This document shows, piece after piece, positions 12,498 through 40,661 of a stretch of 64,000 nucleotides of DNA (position 1 is the stretch's first letter; each line of letters opens with the position of its first letter). Origin of the DNA: Priapulus caudatus (lineage: Eukaryota; Priapulida; Priapulimorpha; Priapulimorphida; Priapulidae); NCBI RefSeq assembly GCF_000485595.1, contig NW_014577165.1, positions 295,761 to 359,760 of the forward strand. The letters run 5' to 3'. The position numbers and the translations under genes are program-made. A model generated the notes under the pieces. It did no database searches. It saw only the letters and a list, made by a program, of their open reading frames with translations, and was not told where the DNA came from.

Positions 12498-13186
12498 AAG
12501 GCCCGCTTATGTCGGCCTACGATTTGACTATCGGCGACTACTTTATCGCCGATTAGCAGCGTAGCAACACTCATGTCGACTTGAAGTGACTTGCGTGCCT
12601 GCATGAAACGTAGACGGGTTTGCGGCCCCAGTATTTCTACTAGCACAAGCAGTTCTTTAGCACAAACAGAGCAAGCTTGACGCCGGGACCAGTCTACATA
12701 AAACGAGTCACGTACGTGACCAACAAAATGGCGCTTACCAGTAAACATCATGTAACTTCGTAAATCTATCCTCAATTTTCTGAACATTGTTATTATCATG
12801 TGCAGAAATTTTTTTCATGTGATATACGGAAAACTTAATATATACTTGAGAAAGGGTTTGTGCAATAATCCCTTCTTGTAAACTGCTGACGGCGTGCTGT
12901 GTAGGCTGCCATTTTATTAATCACGTGACTTTTGATAATCATGTGACTCGGTACGCTGCGGTGATTGGCTGCCACTCACGATTTGTCGCCGACAGCCGCA
13001 TAGAAATAGAACATGTTCTAGTATTCGTATTCCTGCGATCGCAGTCAGCGACCGTATTTTCGATCGTAAGAGAACTCATGTCGAGTTTGGTCGCCGATGT
13101 TTTTATCGGCGATCTGGCCGCTTTTTGACGTACGACATTCAAATCTTGTCGGCGACTAGGTTGTAAGGCCGACGTAAGCGGGCCTT
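12498..13186. mobile_element. TA-flanked MITE with 22-bp inverted ends
   Basis: Both ends read AAGGCCCGCTTA(T/C)GTCGGCCT inward, and both are bordered by TA (12496-12497, 13187-13188). It is 689 bp and contains further GGCGAC/GTCGCC motifs in both orientations. No transposase frame is seen. It lies in the WDR6-ATP5A head-to-head interval, so it may influence either promoter. The superfamily is not certain. Confidence 0.75.
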
Positions 13187-13712
13187 TAGTGGGACAGTTT
13201 TTAATTTATACAACTACAACTACAAGATATATGTTGGTTTGTTGTATATCGCAAGATGCATTAACGTATTGTATTAGCAACGACTTGATAATAATATTCT
13301 ATAATGAAATACCAGCTAATATTAGCTCATTATTAATACAAAGTGCTGTTATGGAACAAACAGCAACTTTTGTACTAAAAACAACTTTCATGCCTCCAAT
13401 GGGCGCTGCCATGTTGACTAAGACCAGGCAAAACCAATGCATCAGCCTTGATAGTTACATGTGTTTTTTTTCTTCTACCAAGCTACAGTTATAAAAATAA
13501 TTGTTTGTTTTTTTAAGAAATTATTTAAAGTAAAAACTTTTCTATATGTAACAAAAATATTACGCTTGCATAACACAACGTTATTATTTCCACTGGTCGA
13601 TCCATGCTACATAGGAACCTAACACATTAAAATGTTTTCTTTAATATCGAGAGAGGGCGCTTTGTAAATTTAGGGGCGACAAAACTGCAGACACGGAGGA
13701 CGTCCTCGCAGG

Positions 13713-13722
13713 CCGCCATATC
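13713..13722 (+). promoter_or_regulatory. YY1-like motif at ATP5A start
   Basis: A CCGCCATAT motif lies about 40 bases before the ATP5A start codon, in a short GC-rich patch within AT-rich surroundings. YY1 sites of this kind are common at nuclear genes for mitochondrial proteins. The motif is seen; function is inferred. Confidence 0.3.
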
Positions 13723-13756
13723 GCCGGTGTTGTAAGGTTGATTACAAGATAGAGAA

Positions 13757-25835
<12,079 letters not shown>

Positions 25836-25862
25836 GACCATAGCTGTGTTTATTATTTAATC

Positions 25863-25868
25863 AATAAA
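25863..25868 (+). terminator. Poly(A) signal of ATP5A
   Basis: AATAAA lies 28 bases after the ATP5A stop codon. The same stretch recurs in the duplicate at about 30660-30675 with an indel that breaks the hexamer. Confidence 0.7.
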
Positions 25869-26663
25869 TTGTTACCGCACACGCTGTGTGCCGAAGGTCT
25901 CGTCAGGGGGCGCCGTGTCAAGCCGAAAACGATCATTTTAGTGCTTCAGAGTTATTCTAATCACTTACTAAAATGTAGGCACCAGGTAGAGGAGTACGAG
26001 ACCACTCCGTCTGTATGTACAATTAGTAAATGCCATTGGGGGGGTGTATGTGTACATTGTTGAAAGTTTCCTAATGGAATAAAGGTAATTCTCATTGACA
26101 TTTGTGTTTTTGTTATTATCTGGCTATCTGACATGAATAAATGCATTCAAGCAAAGTAAAAGTCTATACTGTTACACCGAACATCAATGACATTGTTAAT
26201 AAGAAATGTGTCATTTTAAATTGTCATAAATTGGCATACAGGTTATGGGGGAGTTATCACTTTTTTTCTCCAATAAATGATTGCTAATATGCTGGGAAAA
26301 TCTAAACAACATTACTGAACTTATGTCACCATGGTCACTGTGCATTAATTACAGTTACAATTTACTGCGAACATAAAAGTTTGTTTTATCAAGTGAATTT
26401 ATTCAGTCTTAATTATACATAAAAAATTTGTAGAGATATATAACTTTAGGATACATTCATGCCACCTTAACTAGAGGCTCACAGGTGACCCCCTCAAAAG
26501 TCAATTAAATACCAACAAGACGACCAATACGACAGCGCTCAACTGACGTGTACTGTAGCCAGGTATTCTTCTGATGAACTCACTGGCAACCGAATCAAGT
26601 GCGCCCTCCTGCCACCGCGTTCGCGCTCAGAGCATATATCTAGGATACTACTAATACAGATAT

Positions 26664-31497
<4,834 letters not shown>

Positions 31498-31654
31498 AAA
31501 ATCTATGATAGGCTTTGCTTATACTATTCTGGTAGTACAGTATAAAGATACAGCTGTGTATGACTTCGCTATTAACATGTTATATGGATAGGCGTCGAGC
31601 GCGGAGCGTGGTGGTGGGGGGGGGCTCTAATAGCCAAAAGCAGTTCAGTCTTTG

Positions 31655-32220
31655 TTAACAGTCAACAATCATGTTTAACCCTCCTCTTGAGGGTCAAAAG
31701 GTTATCAGACACTTACTCTTCGCACGTCAGCGGAAAGTAGATTTCATGGTCCTTTCAATAAAAGTGATAAATAACGGTAGGTCAGCGCTGAAACAAAAAA
31801 GTTTTTTGCACTCGCGTCCGTTAGACCATGTCCTCAGAAATGTCTGATATCTGACCTTTCCCCCACTGCTCTTTGACCTGTGACCTCCAATTTCGCGCTG
31901 GTGATGGGTTTCCTCCCCATCACACTATACATCGAATATTAAGAGCGTAGGTCGAGCCGTTGAGATTTGTGCCACAATTCCGTATTTCCTCCTATACCTT
32001 AAGTTAAGGGGGAAATATTCCCTTGACCCCCTTGATTTCCTTGATACCTTTGACCCTTGACCTCAAAATTCGACATTGCGAGTCCTTTTCGCGACCCCCC
32101 CCCCCCCGACGTCCCGAATATCAAGACCGTACATCGAGCGGTTAAAATTTGTGTCCAACTGTTGACGGACGGATCATGCGATTCTACAAGCTGCATCCGA
32201 CTTTGTCAGCTGAGCTAAAA
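31655..32220 (-). repeat. DR1-bearing interspersed repeat, copy 3 of 6
   Basis: Full-length minus-strand copy between ATP5A and SIRT6. It retains TTTGACCTGTGACCTCC (near 31871) and CTTTGACCCTTGACCTC (near 32047), plus the AGCTGCATCCGACTTTGTCAGCTGAGCT end. Confidence 0.8.
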
Positions 32221-32329
32221 AGTTGGTCATGGATGATTTGGCATGAAATGCCCCTTTAATAAATATAAAAATAAATGCGATACTCAAACGCGAATGATAC
32301 TGCTGGATTCAGTTTATGCTACTATGTGA

Positions 32330-33120
32330 CAATTCAATTACAGGTGCATCTATGTGACAGGGTTTATGTAGATGTATAGCTTACCTGACAAGTGCCACCT
32401 CTACGTGACATGATTCAAGTAGAGCTGTAGCTATGTGATGTAATGTCACCACCGTAATGTGACAAAGACAACGTACCAGCTACATGACGTCTTACCTCTA
32501 GAGTACAGGGATTCACGTAGAACTGTACCTAGACGACACGTGACAGGTCATCTATATGTGACAGACTGCATGCAGAGATGTACCTGCGTGACACGGGTCA
32601 TCTGTATGTGACAGGATTCATGCAGAGATATACCTGCGTGACACGGGTCACCTCTATGTGACAGGCTACATACAGCGATGTACCTACATACCACCGGTCA
32701 CCTGTATGTGACGGGAATATGTGAAGATGTACCTGTGTAATGCATGACAATGCAGTTACAGGTGTATCTATGTGACAGGATTTAAGTAGAGGTATAGCTA
32801 CATGACATGTGTCACCTCTATGTGACAGGCTTCATGTAGACCTGTACCTACACGACACGGGTCACCTCTACGTGACGCTGCCGTCAGCGTGTAGCGTTGC
32901 TTGCCGTGTCGTGGTCACCTCTATGTGACAGGAGTTAGGTAGACCTGGACCTACACGACACGGGTCACCTCTACGTGACGCTGCCGTCAGCGTGAAGCGT
33001 CGCTGGCCGTGTCGCGGTCACCGCTATGTGACAGGAGTTAGGTAGACCTGTACCTACACGACACGGGTCACCTCTACGTGACGCTGCCGTCAGCGTGAAG
33101 CGTCGCTGGCCGTGTCGTGG
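32330..33120. repeat. Complex minisatellite running into the SIRT6 stop codon
   Basis: Repeated GTCACCTCTATGTGACAGG / GTACCTACACGACACGGGT units, mostly of 40-65 bp, fill the SIRT6 3' flank. At the SIRT6 end they condense into three 102-bp units starting at 32877, 32979 and 33081, each with GCTGCCGTCAGCGTG(A/T)AGCG and GGCCGTGTCG-like parts. The third unit includes the last codons and stop of SIRT6. Confidence 0.9.
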
Positions 33121-34175
33121 TCGCCGCGCGACGGCTCGCCCGCCGCAGAGCTCACGCTCGACACACTGAAGGTCTCGCTCACCGTCGCAGACAGGTCCGA
33201 CACGACGCTGCTGCCGCTGCTGCTGCTGCCGCCGCTACTGCTGCTGCCGCTGCTGCTGCTGCCGCCACTGCTACCGCTGCTGCTGCCGCCGCTGCATGAC
33301 CCGCCGCCGCCATTCACACCCGACAGATTTTGCTGGGGTGTCGCCGAGCCCTCCTCCTCGTCGTCGTCGGAGACACGTCCGCCGTCCACCTCCGCAGGAT
33401 CGTTGTGCGGCGCGGCGGCGAGCGTGGCTTCGCCGCTGCAGTCCAATGACACGGGAGAGGCGCTGGGGGGAGAAGTGTCGGGGGTGGACGACCTGAGGTC
33501 GTGCCCACCGCCGCCGCCGCTCGCGAAATTGTTCTCGCTGAAGATGTCGCGCGCGAGGGCGACCGAGGACGAGAGAGGCGCGAGCGTCGCGCAGCCGACG
33601 TCTCCGTCGGGGTTCTCCCTCGGCCGAACAGAAGACGCCGTTCCCTCGCCGTTGTCCGTTAGTTCGCGTTTCACGACCTTAGAGTCCTCGACGTCTGATC
33701 CCCGGCCGGAGGTGGGCAACTGGCCTGCAGAGGGCGACGTCTCGTCGTTACAGCGCCGTGATGCTTCCGATCCATCGCCTCCCTCGACCTTCGTGAAGCC
33801 GCAGGCGCCACCTGGTGGCTCTTTGAGGGCGAGTCTCGCGACGTCGGGGGGCGTGCACGATCGCTCGCGTTTCGGACTCGCCGCGCCGCCTCGTTCCTCC
33901 TTCGTCGCTCCCGCGGGCGCGTTGCCGACCGCCGCTTCCTCGTTCCTGCCCGCCTTTCTCGAGACGGCCTCCTCCCCTGCGGCGGGCGCCTTCCTCTTAC
34001 GCTGCTTCTTCTGTGCAGCAGCAGTGTTGTTTGGGGGGAAGTTGACGGTGGGGCGTGAGGAGGACAGCACGAGCCTTGGTTCAGCATATTCGGCTACGGA
34101 CACCTGTAGTTGGAGCATGAGTTGCCTCATGACGTCGTCAACGTAGGCGTGTATGCGCATGTGCGCCTGCTTGTC
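33090..34175 (-). CDS. SIRT6: SIRT6 last exon with long disordered tail
   Basis: Begins [20 protein letters not shown], matching the end of the sirtuin fold, then continues for about 340 residues of low-complexity sequence. This includes a nuclear-localisation-like KKQRKRKAP, several SPKRER/RREL-type charged patches, DDDEEEGS, and a Ser/Gly run of about 50 residues encoded by CTG/CCG-type triplets (33205-33300 on the plus strand). The opposite-strand 344-codon frame is its shadow. The tail ends inside the downstream minisatellite. Confidence 0.95.
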   Translation of the reverse strand, partial: DKQAHMRIHAYVDDVMRQLMLQLQVSVAEYAEPRLVLSSSRPTVNFPPNNTAAAQKKQRKRKAPAAGEEAVSRKAGRNEEAAVGNAPAGATKEERGGAASPKRERSCTPPDVARLALKEPPGGACGFTKVEGGDGSEASRRCNDETSPSAGQLPTSGRGSDVEDSKVVKRELTDNGEGTASSVRPRENPDGDVGCATLAPLSSSVALARDIFSENNFASGGGGGHDLRSSTPDTSPPSASPVSLDCSGEATLAAAPHNDPAEVDGGRVSDDDEEEGSATPQQNLSGVNGGGGSCSGGSSSGSSGGSSSSGSSSSGGSSSSGSSVVSDLSATVSETFSVSSVSSAAGEPSRGDHDTASDASR

Positions 34176-34752
34176 CTGTAATGACGGGAAAACACGAATG
34201 ATTAATTAATCAAAGAAAATCACAGGTAATTAATCACGGGTCTTCTCGGGTAATAACAGGTCATTAATTATAGGTAAACACACGTGTTAGCATTGCAATA
34301 CTGACTGATCATCTTGTCTTTACTCCTACGCCTTACGTGTTTTGTGGGCTGAAGGTTTACAATGACAATCTTTCCACCATTTCGCTTTGTAGCCAACGGT
34401 AGATTTCCACTCGGTACTATTTGCAGCGTTGTTCCTAAGCAAATACTAAGGTCTGCATGCCTGTGAAAAGTCATATAAATAATAACATCTACTATAACAA
34501 CAATAATCACAATACATTTTATCATATTATATATAATTATCAACAAGTGCCGCAGAGCGACAGCGCTCACCTGACGGCAGGTGTTCTGATGCTAAACTCA
34601 CTGGCAAACGAATCAAGAGCACCCTCCTATCGCCGCGTTCGCTCTCCCTCGTTCTCTTTCACTCTCTCGCTCTTGCTCTCTCTTCCCTTTGCGCGCTCTC
34701 TCTCCCTCCCTCCCTCTCTCTCTCTCTCTCTTCGCTCGATCAACACTTCTCT

Positions 34753-34824
<72 letters not shown>

Positions 34825-37800
34825 CTCTCTCTTGGCTCTCAGCTTGCCTTCACGCTCTCTCTCTCCCTCTCTCTCTTGCTCGCTCACACTCAACTCTCCC
34901 CCCTCGTTGTCTCTTTCTTCTCTCTCTCTTTCTCTCTCTCTCTTCTCTCTTCTCTCTCACTCTTTCGGCGCAGTTCTCACTCTCTCTCTCCTCTCTCTCT
35001 CTCTCTCTTTCTCATCTCTCTCTCTCTCTCTTCCTCTCTCCATCGGCGCTCTCTCTCTCTCTCTCTCATTCTCTCCCCTCGTCTCTCTCTCCCTCTTCTC
35101 GATTCTCTCTTCTCGAAGGCGGTAGCGCTGCCGGACGAGGCTGTGCGACTGATTGTCTATACAGATTCTGATTGTCTGATGGTCTTCTAACCCTATCAAG
35201 ACCAGTTCGATAGAGCTAGCAAGGCGGTAACGTTTTTATATAACTTCACATAAATGTTTATACTGTATGTTAATTCGGGTGGCACTCCGGCAGCCCATAT
35301 GTTTATACTATGTTAACTCGGGTTTCCCAGCAGCGGCGAGCGATGGTAGAAAATTATGAAAAATTGCTCTAAAAAGCTGCATGTCTGGCGGACACTACAC
35401 CCTACTATCACCACCACATGCACTGGCAGTGGCATCAGTTACATGTAACACACTGACAGTACAGAATGCCATAGAAATTATACAATTTAAGGAGCATAAA
35501 CCTTCTTCAACCAAATTTAGCTTTTGAAATTTCACTGTGACATTGTAGCCTCATACATCCAGGCATGTATAGATTCTACTAGCAAACCCAGCAGTCAAAT
35601 TCTTTCTAACAGTAAACAAATCCATGTTTAACCCTCCTCTTGAGGGTCAAAAGGTTATCCGACACTTACTCTTCGCATGTCAGCAGAAAGTACATTTCAT
35701 GGTCCTTTCAATTAAGCCATAAAAATGGTAGGTCACCGCTGAAACAAAAAAGTTTTTCAATCGCTCCGTCAGACCATGGCCTCAGAAAATGTCAAAAATC
35801 TGCCCTGTGCCCCATTGACCTTTGACCTGTGACCTCCAATTTCGGCACAGTGATGGCTTTTCCTACCATGATGCTATACACCGACTATCACGAGCCTAGG
35901 TCAAGCCGTTTAGATTTGTGCTGCAATTCTGCATTTCCTCCCTATACCTTAAGTTAAGGAGGGAATGTTCCCCCTTCATTTACACTGCTTGACCTTTGAC
36001 CTTTGACCCCCAGCTTCGACATCACATCTCGTTTTGACGATCCCCTCCAACGTCCCGAATATCGTGACCGTACGTCAAGCGGTTAAGATTTGTGCCCAAC
36101 TGTTGACGCACGGACGCATGGCCGAACGGATGCACGGACGCACACACGGACGCACGCTCATGCGATTCTACAAGCTATCGATGAGCTAAAAATAGGAATA
36201 AGAGCAATGAGTTCTTCTGTGGTTGTGAAGCAGATGTATAAACAAAGATGCTTACTACAAAGAGGCAATAGTTGAACTGTCAACGATATCACAGATAATG
36301 CCAATTACATTTCTGAAACTGATCAAACTCGACACACTAAAGGCCTCAGTACTTACTTTGAATTCAACTCTGCTAGTTCTAGGTCTTTCTCCGGTAGAGA
36401 ATCTTCCCAGTCAAGTATTGTGTCTGTTAGTTTCCCCCTGCACACAATACACCATGCTACAATTAATTCTACAATCTACAATACCAGATCACCACGTTTC
36501 ACATGTTGATGCCTAGGTCACCTATGGCAACTGAGAACCTCAGTCCTCTCCAAAAGCGCCAGACCGACGGACAAAACCGGTGACCGGTCCGACAAGAAAT
36601 TTGGCTTTACCAGACCGTGTGTCCGGTAACATTACATCAACTAATTACACAGAGGCTACAGGCTACGGGTACGGCAGTACCACACACAAGTACAAACAGT
36701 CACCCTATCATCCCTAACACTAACTCTAAACCGACTCGGCTATCTTATATACGCGTGTCATAGTACCATCTATGGTGTGGGAAAGCGATAGGAAGAGATT
36801 AGGTGTTATATGATAAAAGATAAGAAAATGATGACATGCGACGTGTGTGTGAACTATTATGGGAAGTTTGTAGGTTCAAGCTTTAAGCTTAGAGGACAGA
36901 ATTATTTCTGTCCTCTATGCAATAACTTTAAGAAGTCAAGTATTACTGAACATGAGCAGAGTAAATATCATGTGAAAGCTATGGAATTAAGGAAGGCAGC
37001 TACAAGCAGCCAACATCATATTGCTATGTCAAGGGCTGGCCGAGCTCTGCAAGCAATCAAGGCAGCTGACCGGCAGAAACTAGGTTATTTATTCAGAAAT
37101 GCTTATGCCACTGCTAAACGGAGCAGACCGTTGACTGATTATACCTGGATCACACAACTGGACAAGGCCAAAGGCCTAGAAATAGGCGAAACCTACATTA
37201 ATGACAAAGCTGGCCTTAAGTTTATCGAATGCATTGCTGATTGTACGCGTCACGAAATGGATGAAAAAATAAACGATGCTAGCTTTTTTAGCTTTATCAT
37301 GGACGGGTCAACAGACATAGCTGGTGATGAGCAAGAAAGCATATATGTTAGATATGTCCACAAAGGAAAAGCAACAGAGATGTGAATGTGTTTTAATGTT
37401 TCAATATTTTTTTGGTCCAGTAACATATCATTCGGTCTGGTAAAAATCTATTTTTTACTGGACCGAATGTCCAGTAAAGGATTTTGTCTTTTGGCAAGGA
37501 CTGGAACCTCATGATCAAAATCACCATACTGAGCCAATTCTTACCTGCAGTTCCGACCATTCTTTTTCTTAGTGACACAGTTGTTCCCCGTAAGCTTTAA
37601 CCCTAGCGTAGGAACGGCGGTATCTCGAACGTACTCACTGCAGCAGAAACACACCCTCGTTAATGGACGCTATATTCTTAACGAGCATACTGATAATTAA
37701 CGTATACATCTCGTCGTGCCCACACGATGAGTTTTTCATGCGTGCATGCCAAACTGTCGACCTCGTGGCACTTCACTACAAAACAGTTATCAGAACGTCC

Positions 37801-39985
37801 TCATTGCAACACTTATTGGCTAGAACTACCTGTCGATCACTCCAGGCAGAGGTCAATTACTAGTAAATCACTGCAATCAAATTTCAGATGCAACACTGTA
37901 AAGAAACCCCGCTGTAGACACGTACAGCATGAATTGTATTCGCACAGCCTTTTCTAATCAGGAATACGCAGGCCCCGTTTAAAGGGAGAGTTTACTCTAG
38001 GTTCTAGGGTTATTTTCAGCTAATTTAGGTTATAATTACGCTACATAAAAAGTTTCATGGTTCAATCACCATTAGAAAATTTTTTTTTTAATGTTTTAAA
38101 ACTAACGACTTCAGTTTGATTGCAACGACGGTGGCGCCACTCAAAGCATTTAGGTATAAGTATAATTGCACCTTTGTGATTAGCCCTCGGTCTGTAACGT
38201 GCAAAATAAATTGTCAGATACGCAACTTTTTCGGGGTGGCAGCACGGTCGCGGGTGTCATGGCGGCGTTCAAATTTCGTAGTGTTGATGTGTAATTAATT
38301 ATAACAATTAAATTAGGTATCTGGTAACAAATGCGTGTGGAGTATATAGACGATTTGTTATACAGTAAGTACAGTTGTATGCAGTAAAATCCTAGAGGCT
38401 ACTGTCCCTTTAAGCTCGATAATCGATATAACGCTTGCACGATCCCGTGTTGAGCCTATGGATCCCGCAACAAAAAGGACAGGAGAGTGAACTGGAGGAA
38501 TGTCCCCTACATGCTATCAGTACGACTGACATTGTGGCAAAGGAGGCAACTTACTTTCCGCACTGCTTGCACTGTTCCTTGTACATATTGCCATGTAGTT
38601 CAGACAAGCGATCGCGGGGGAAGCCGGAGCGCACGTGTAAGCCGTCGACGTTCTGACTAACGACATAATGCACGAATCCAGCCTCCTCCAATGCTACCAA
38701 CGCCATGTGCGTGAGCGTTGGCCGCGCACTGTCAAACGTGATATTCACGTCTGGCTTCTCTCCTCTCTGCTCCAACGTCCACACACCATTCGGTCCTCTG
38801 AAATGCAATATACTGATTACTGGAAGTCTACAAAACGTTTTTTCATGCACAAATTATTATACCTGCAGCAGAAATGCGCAAGTGACTATCGAAATTCGGA
38901 TGATAACTTACAAGATTTCACAAGAGAATATTACCGAAAGTCTGGTATTCCTGCAGCTGTGCTGATCCCAGCTCCAGTGTGTACAACCACATGCTTAGCG
39001 GCGCGAATGAGCTCTGCAAGTTCCTCGACCTTTGCAGAAATCTCGTCTGGTTTGTCAAAGTTCTATCAAAGAGCCCACGAGTAATGAGTTACTAATAGTA
39101 ATAGTAATACCGGTACTAATACTATTGTTTAAGCATCTAGCATTCCACAATCGTGCGAAATCGTTTCCTCGTTTACACAAGCAATCCGGAGATACAGACT
39201 AAAACGTACGACACGATTATCCATTCTTTGGCCATCAATCCAAGCCTATTGTCCGCCTCTATTCAAACAAAAGGCAGCTACTAACGCGCTATTGCTAACT
39301 CGGCGAGGCATCTGGCTCGCTGGGAGATTAGGCATCAACACTCGGCAAAATAACCTTTGACCCGGAACACAGCTACATACCGGCGTACAGCAGCCCCCAC
39401 TGCACATAGTGACATACCTGGCATGCCCCCACGCACGCACGCCTACCGCAATCAGCAGCAGCTGATCGGGCTCAAATCTCCCAGCGAGCCACATTGCCCG
39501 CCGAGTTAGCAATAGCGCGTTAGTAGCTGCCTTTTGTTTGAATAGAGGCGGGCAATAGGCTTGGATTGATGGCCAAAGAATGGATAATCGTGTCGTACGT
39601 TTTCAACGTCTGTATATCTTGTCCGGGATTGCTATTTGTAAACGGAGGACAAACGATATTTCGCACGAGGTGCTTAGGTGCACCATCTGTAACTGTGTAA
39701 AAACCGATTTAGAGCATCCGAACCAGTTGGTGATGCATTTTACGCGTATGTAAAGATCTGTAGGTATGAGATGGGGATCTATTGTAAAGGGCACTACGTG
39801 AATTTGCCTCGTTGCTTATTGATGTCACACGCTCTGTCCCTATGAATCCTAACCCGTGGATAATATATAATATGTTAATATTATATTAGGTTATATATGA
39901 TTAGATTTAGCTAGGTATAGTACTATTAGTATTAATATTAATAGTAATAATAGTAATAGTAATATTAATAGTAAATTAGTAATAA

Positions 39986-40020
<35 letters not shown>

Positions 40021-40246
40021 GCTATGCCGTGAGGTGATGACTGATGGGGGAGGGGCTCGCTGCCAGTGAACCACACTGCCAATGTCACATTACATTACTC
40101 AAAGACAAAAGTCATTACATTACGTCATTAGATTAGTAATTACATGATGATGAATGAGGTGAGGATGATTATAAAGTTACCTCGGGTAATCCACAAACTC
40201 CTTTATTTTCGTATGATGATAAACCTTCGGCATAATTCACAGACAT
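33090..40246 (-). CDS. SIRT6: NAD-dependent protein deacylase sirtuin-6 (7 exons)
   Basis: SIRT6 removes acetyl and long-chain acyl groups from histone H3 lysines and other nuclear proteins, acting in DNA repair and glucose control. Exons from the 5' side: 40246-40181, 39062-38935, 38797-38555, 37637-37545, 36437-36357, 34460-34337, 34175-33090; all phases agree, giving 606 codons. The N-terminus [16 protein letters not shown] and GVCGLPE are nearly the vertebrate form. Motifs: [18 protein letters not shown] (NAD loop), [13 protein letters not shown], catalytic His in ELHGNM, zinc cysteines in CKQC and in NNC...NC (exon 4), [39 protein letters not shown], and [10 protein letters not shown]. 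Human SIRT6 has 355 residues; the last exon adds about 250, with basic KKQRKRK, acidic segments and a Ser/Gly run. The start is supported by homology. It faces AATF head to head. Confidence 0.97.
34553..35230 (+). repeat. Large (CT)n tract within an interspersed repeat
   Basis: About 470 bases of CT-rich sequence (34640-35112) lie between a copy of the AGCGACAGCGCT family (34553-34645) and a GGCGGTAGCGCTGCC stretch. It is in a SIRT6 intron. Ser/Leu frames on the plus strand and Arg/Glu frames on the minus strand are low-complexity artefacts. Confidence 0.9.
35590..36190 (-). repeat. DR1-bearing interspersed repeat, copy 4 of 6
   Basis: Minus-strand copy in SIRT6 intron 5. It has the two half-site clusters best preserved: TTGACCTTTGACCTGTGACC near 35816 and TTGACCTTTGACCTTTGACC near 35990. 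The AGCTTGTAGAATCGCATGAG end is truncated relative to other copies. Confidence 0.8.
36541..37503 (+). mobile_element. Truncated hAT element in a SIRT6 intron
   Basis: Ends are CAGTCCTCTCCAAAAG and, reverse complemented, CAGTCCTTGCCAAAAG. GAACCT is directly repeated on both flanks (6 of an expected 8 bp). Inverted GGTCCGGT / ACCGGACC-like motifs lie subterminally. At 963 bp it retains only the transposase N-terminal part. It is inserted antisense in SIRT6 intron 4, about 40 bases from the exon 4 donor. Confidence 0.85.
36810..37385 (+). pseudogene. hAT-type (ZNF862-like) transposase fragment
   Basis: A 191-codon frame opens with a zinc-finger-like block ([17 protein letters not shown] followed by SKYH; Cys-Cys-His-His spacing). 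It continues with [15 protein letters not shown] and ends in [17 protein letters not shown], the start of the RNase-H-like fold with its first catalytic Asp in the hAT transposase family and in the domesticated ZNF862/KIAA1586 type. The rest of the catalytic core and dimerisation domain is missing, so it is not an active transposase. The lack of internal stops may mean it is young. Confidence 0.8.
37983..38409. mobile_element. TTAA-flanked MITE in SIRT6 intron 3
   Basis: Imperfect inverted ends (AGGGAGAGT... and AGGGACAGT... read inward, with a TCTAGG block further in) are bordered by TTAA at 37979-37982 and 38410-38413. TTAA target duplication is the hallmark of piggyBac-type transposons. 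It is 427 bp with no coding sequence. Confidence 0.7.
39201..39604. repeat. Foldback inverted repeat in SIRT6 intron 1
   Basis: Arms of about 130 bp (39201-39331 and 39474-39604) are near-perfect reverse complements, starting AAAACGTACGACACG and ending in GGGAGATT. The 140-bp centre is single copy. It could form a long hairpin in the pre-mRNA. Confidence 0.9.
39986..40020 (+). repeat. (TA)n microsatellite
   Basis: Alternating TA run following an AT-rich AATATTA/GTAATA stretch in SIRT6 intron 1. Confidence 0.9.
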
Positions 40247-40661
40247 TGTATGACGCGAAAGAGCGCGTGCTGTTATTATGACAAATAAGATGAGTAAATA
40301 TGTATCGTAGAATCATATGATATGGTAGAATCGACACAACGACAAGAAGTGAACGGGAAATTATAAACAAGACATAGCCATCGGATGCTCTTTTATTCCC
40401 GGCGGCGTGCGACCGAAGCGCCTTTCGCATGTGAAGCGAATGGGAAACGCGTGAGGTGAGAGCATATGTGAGAGAAAACTTTGTTACATATTATTATGCA
40501 TAACAAATTAAACCAGTCTTATTATGTGTGGTACAGTGTGAACTTCTTTCCCAAGTGTGTTCTGGAATTCCCTAAAGACATTACGATAGTCGTGCGTGCG
40601 TGTAATACGTACATGCAGTACCCGGGGGGGGGGGGGGTGTCACTCTATTAGAGCACGAAGT

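Noticed and set aside
33112-34146. 344-codon plus-strand frame
   Set aside because: Antisense shadow of the SIRT6 last exon; composition is Leu/Pro/Ser-rich and matches no family.
34457-35125. 222-codon Ser/Leu-rich frame
   Set aside because: Translation of a (CT)n microsatellite in a SIRT6 intron.
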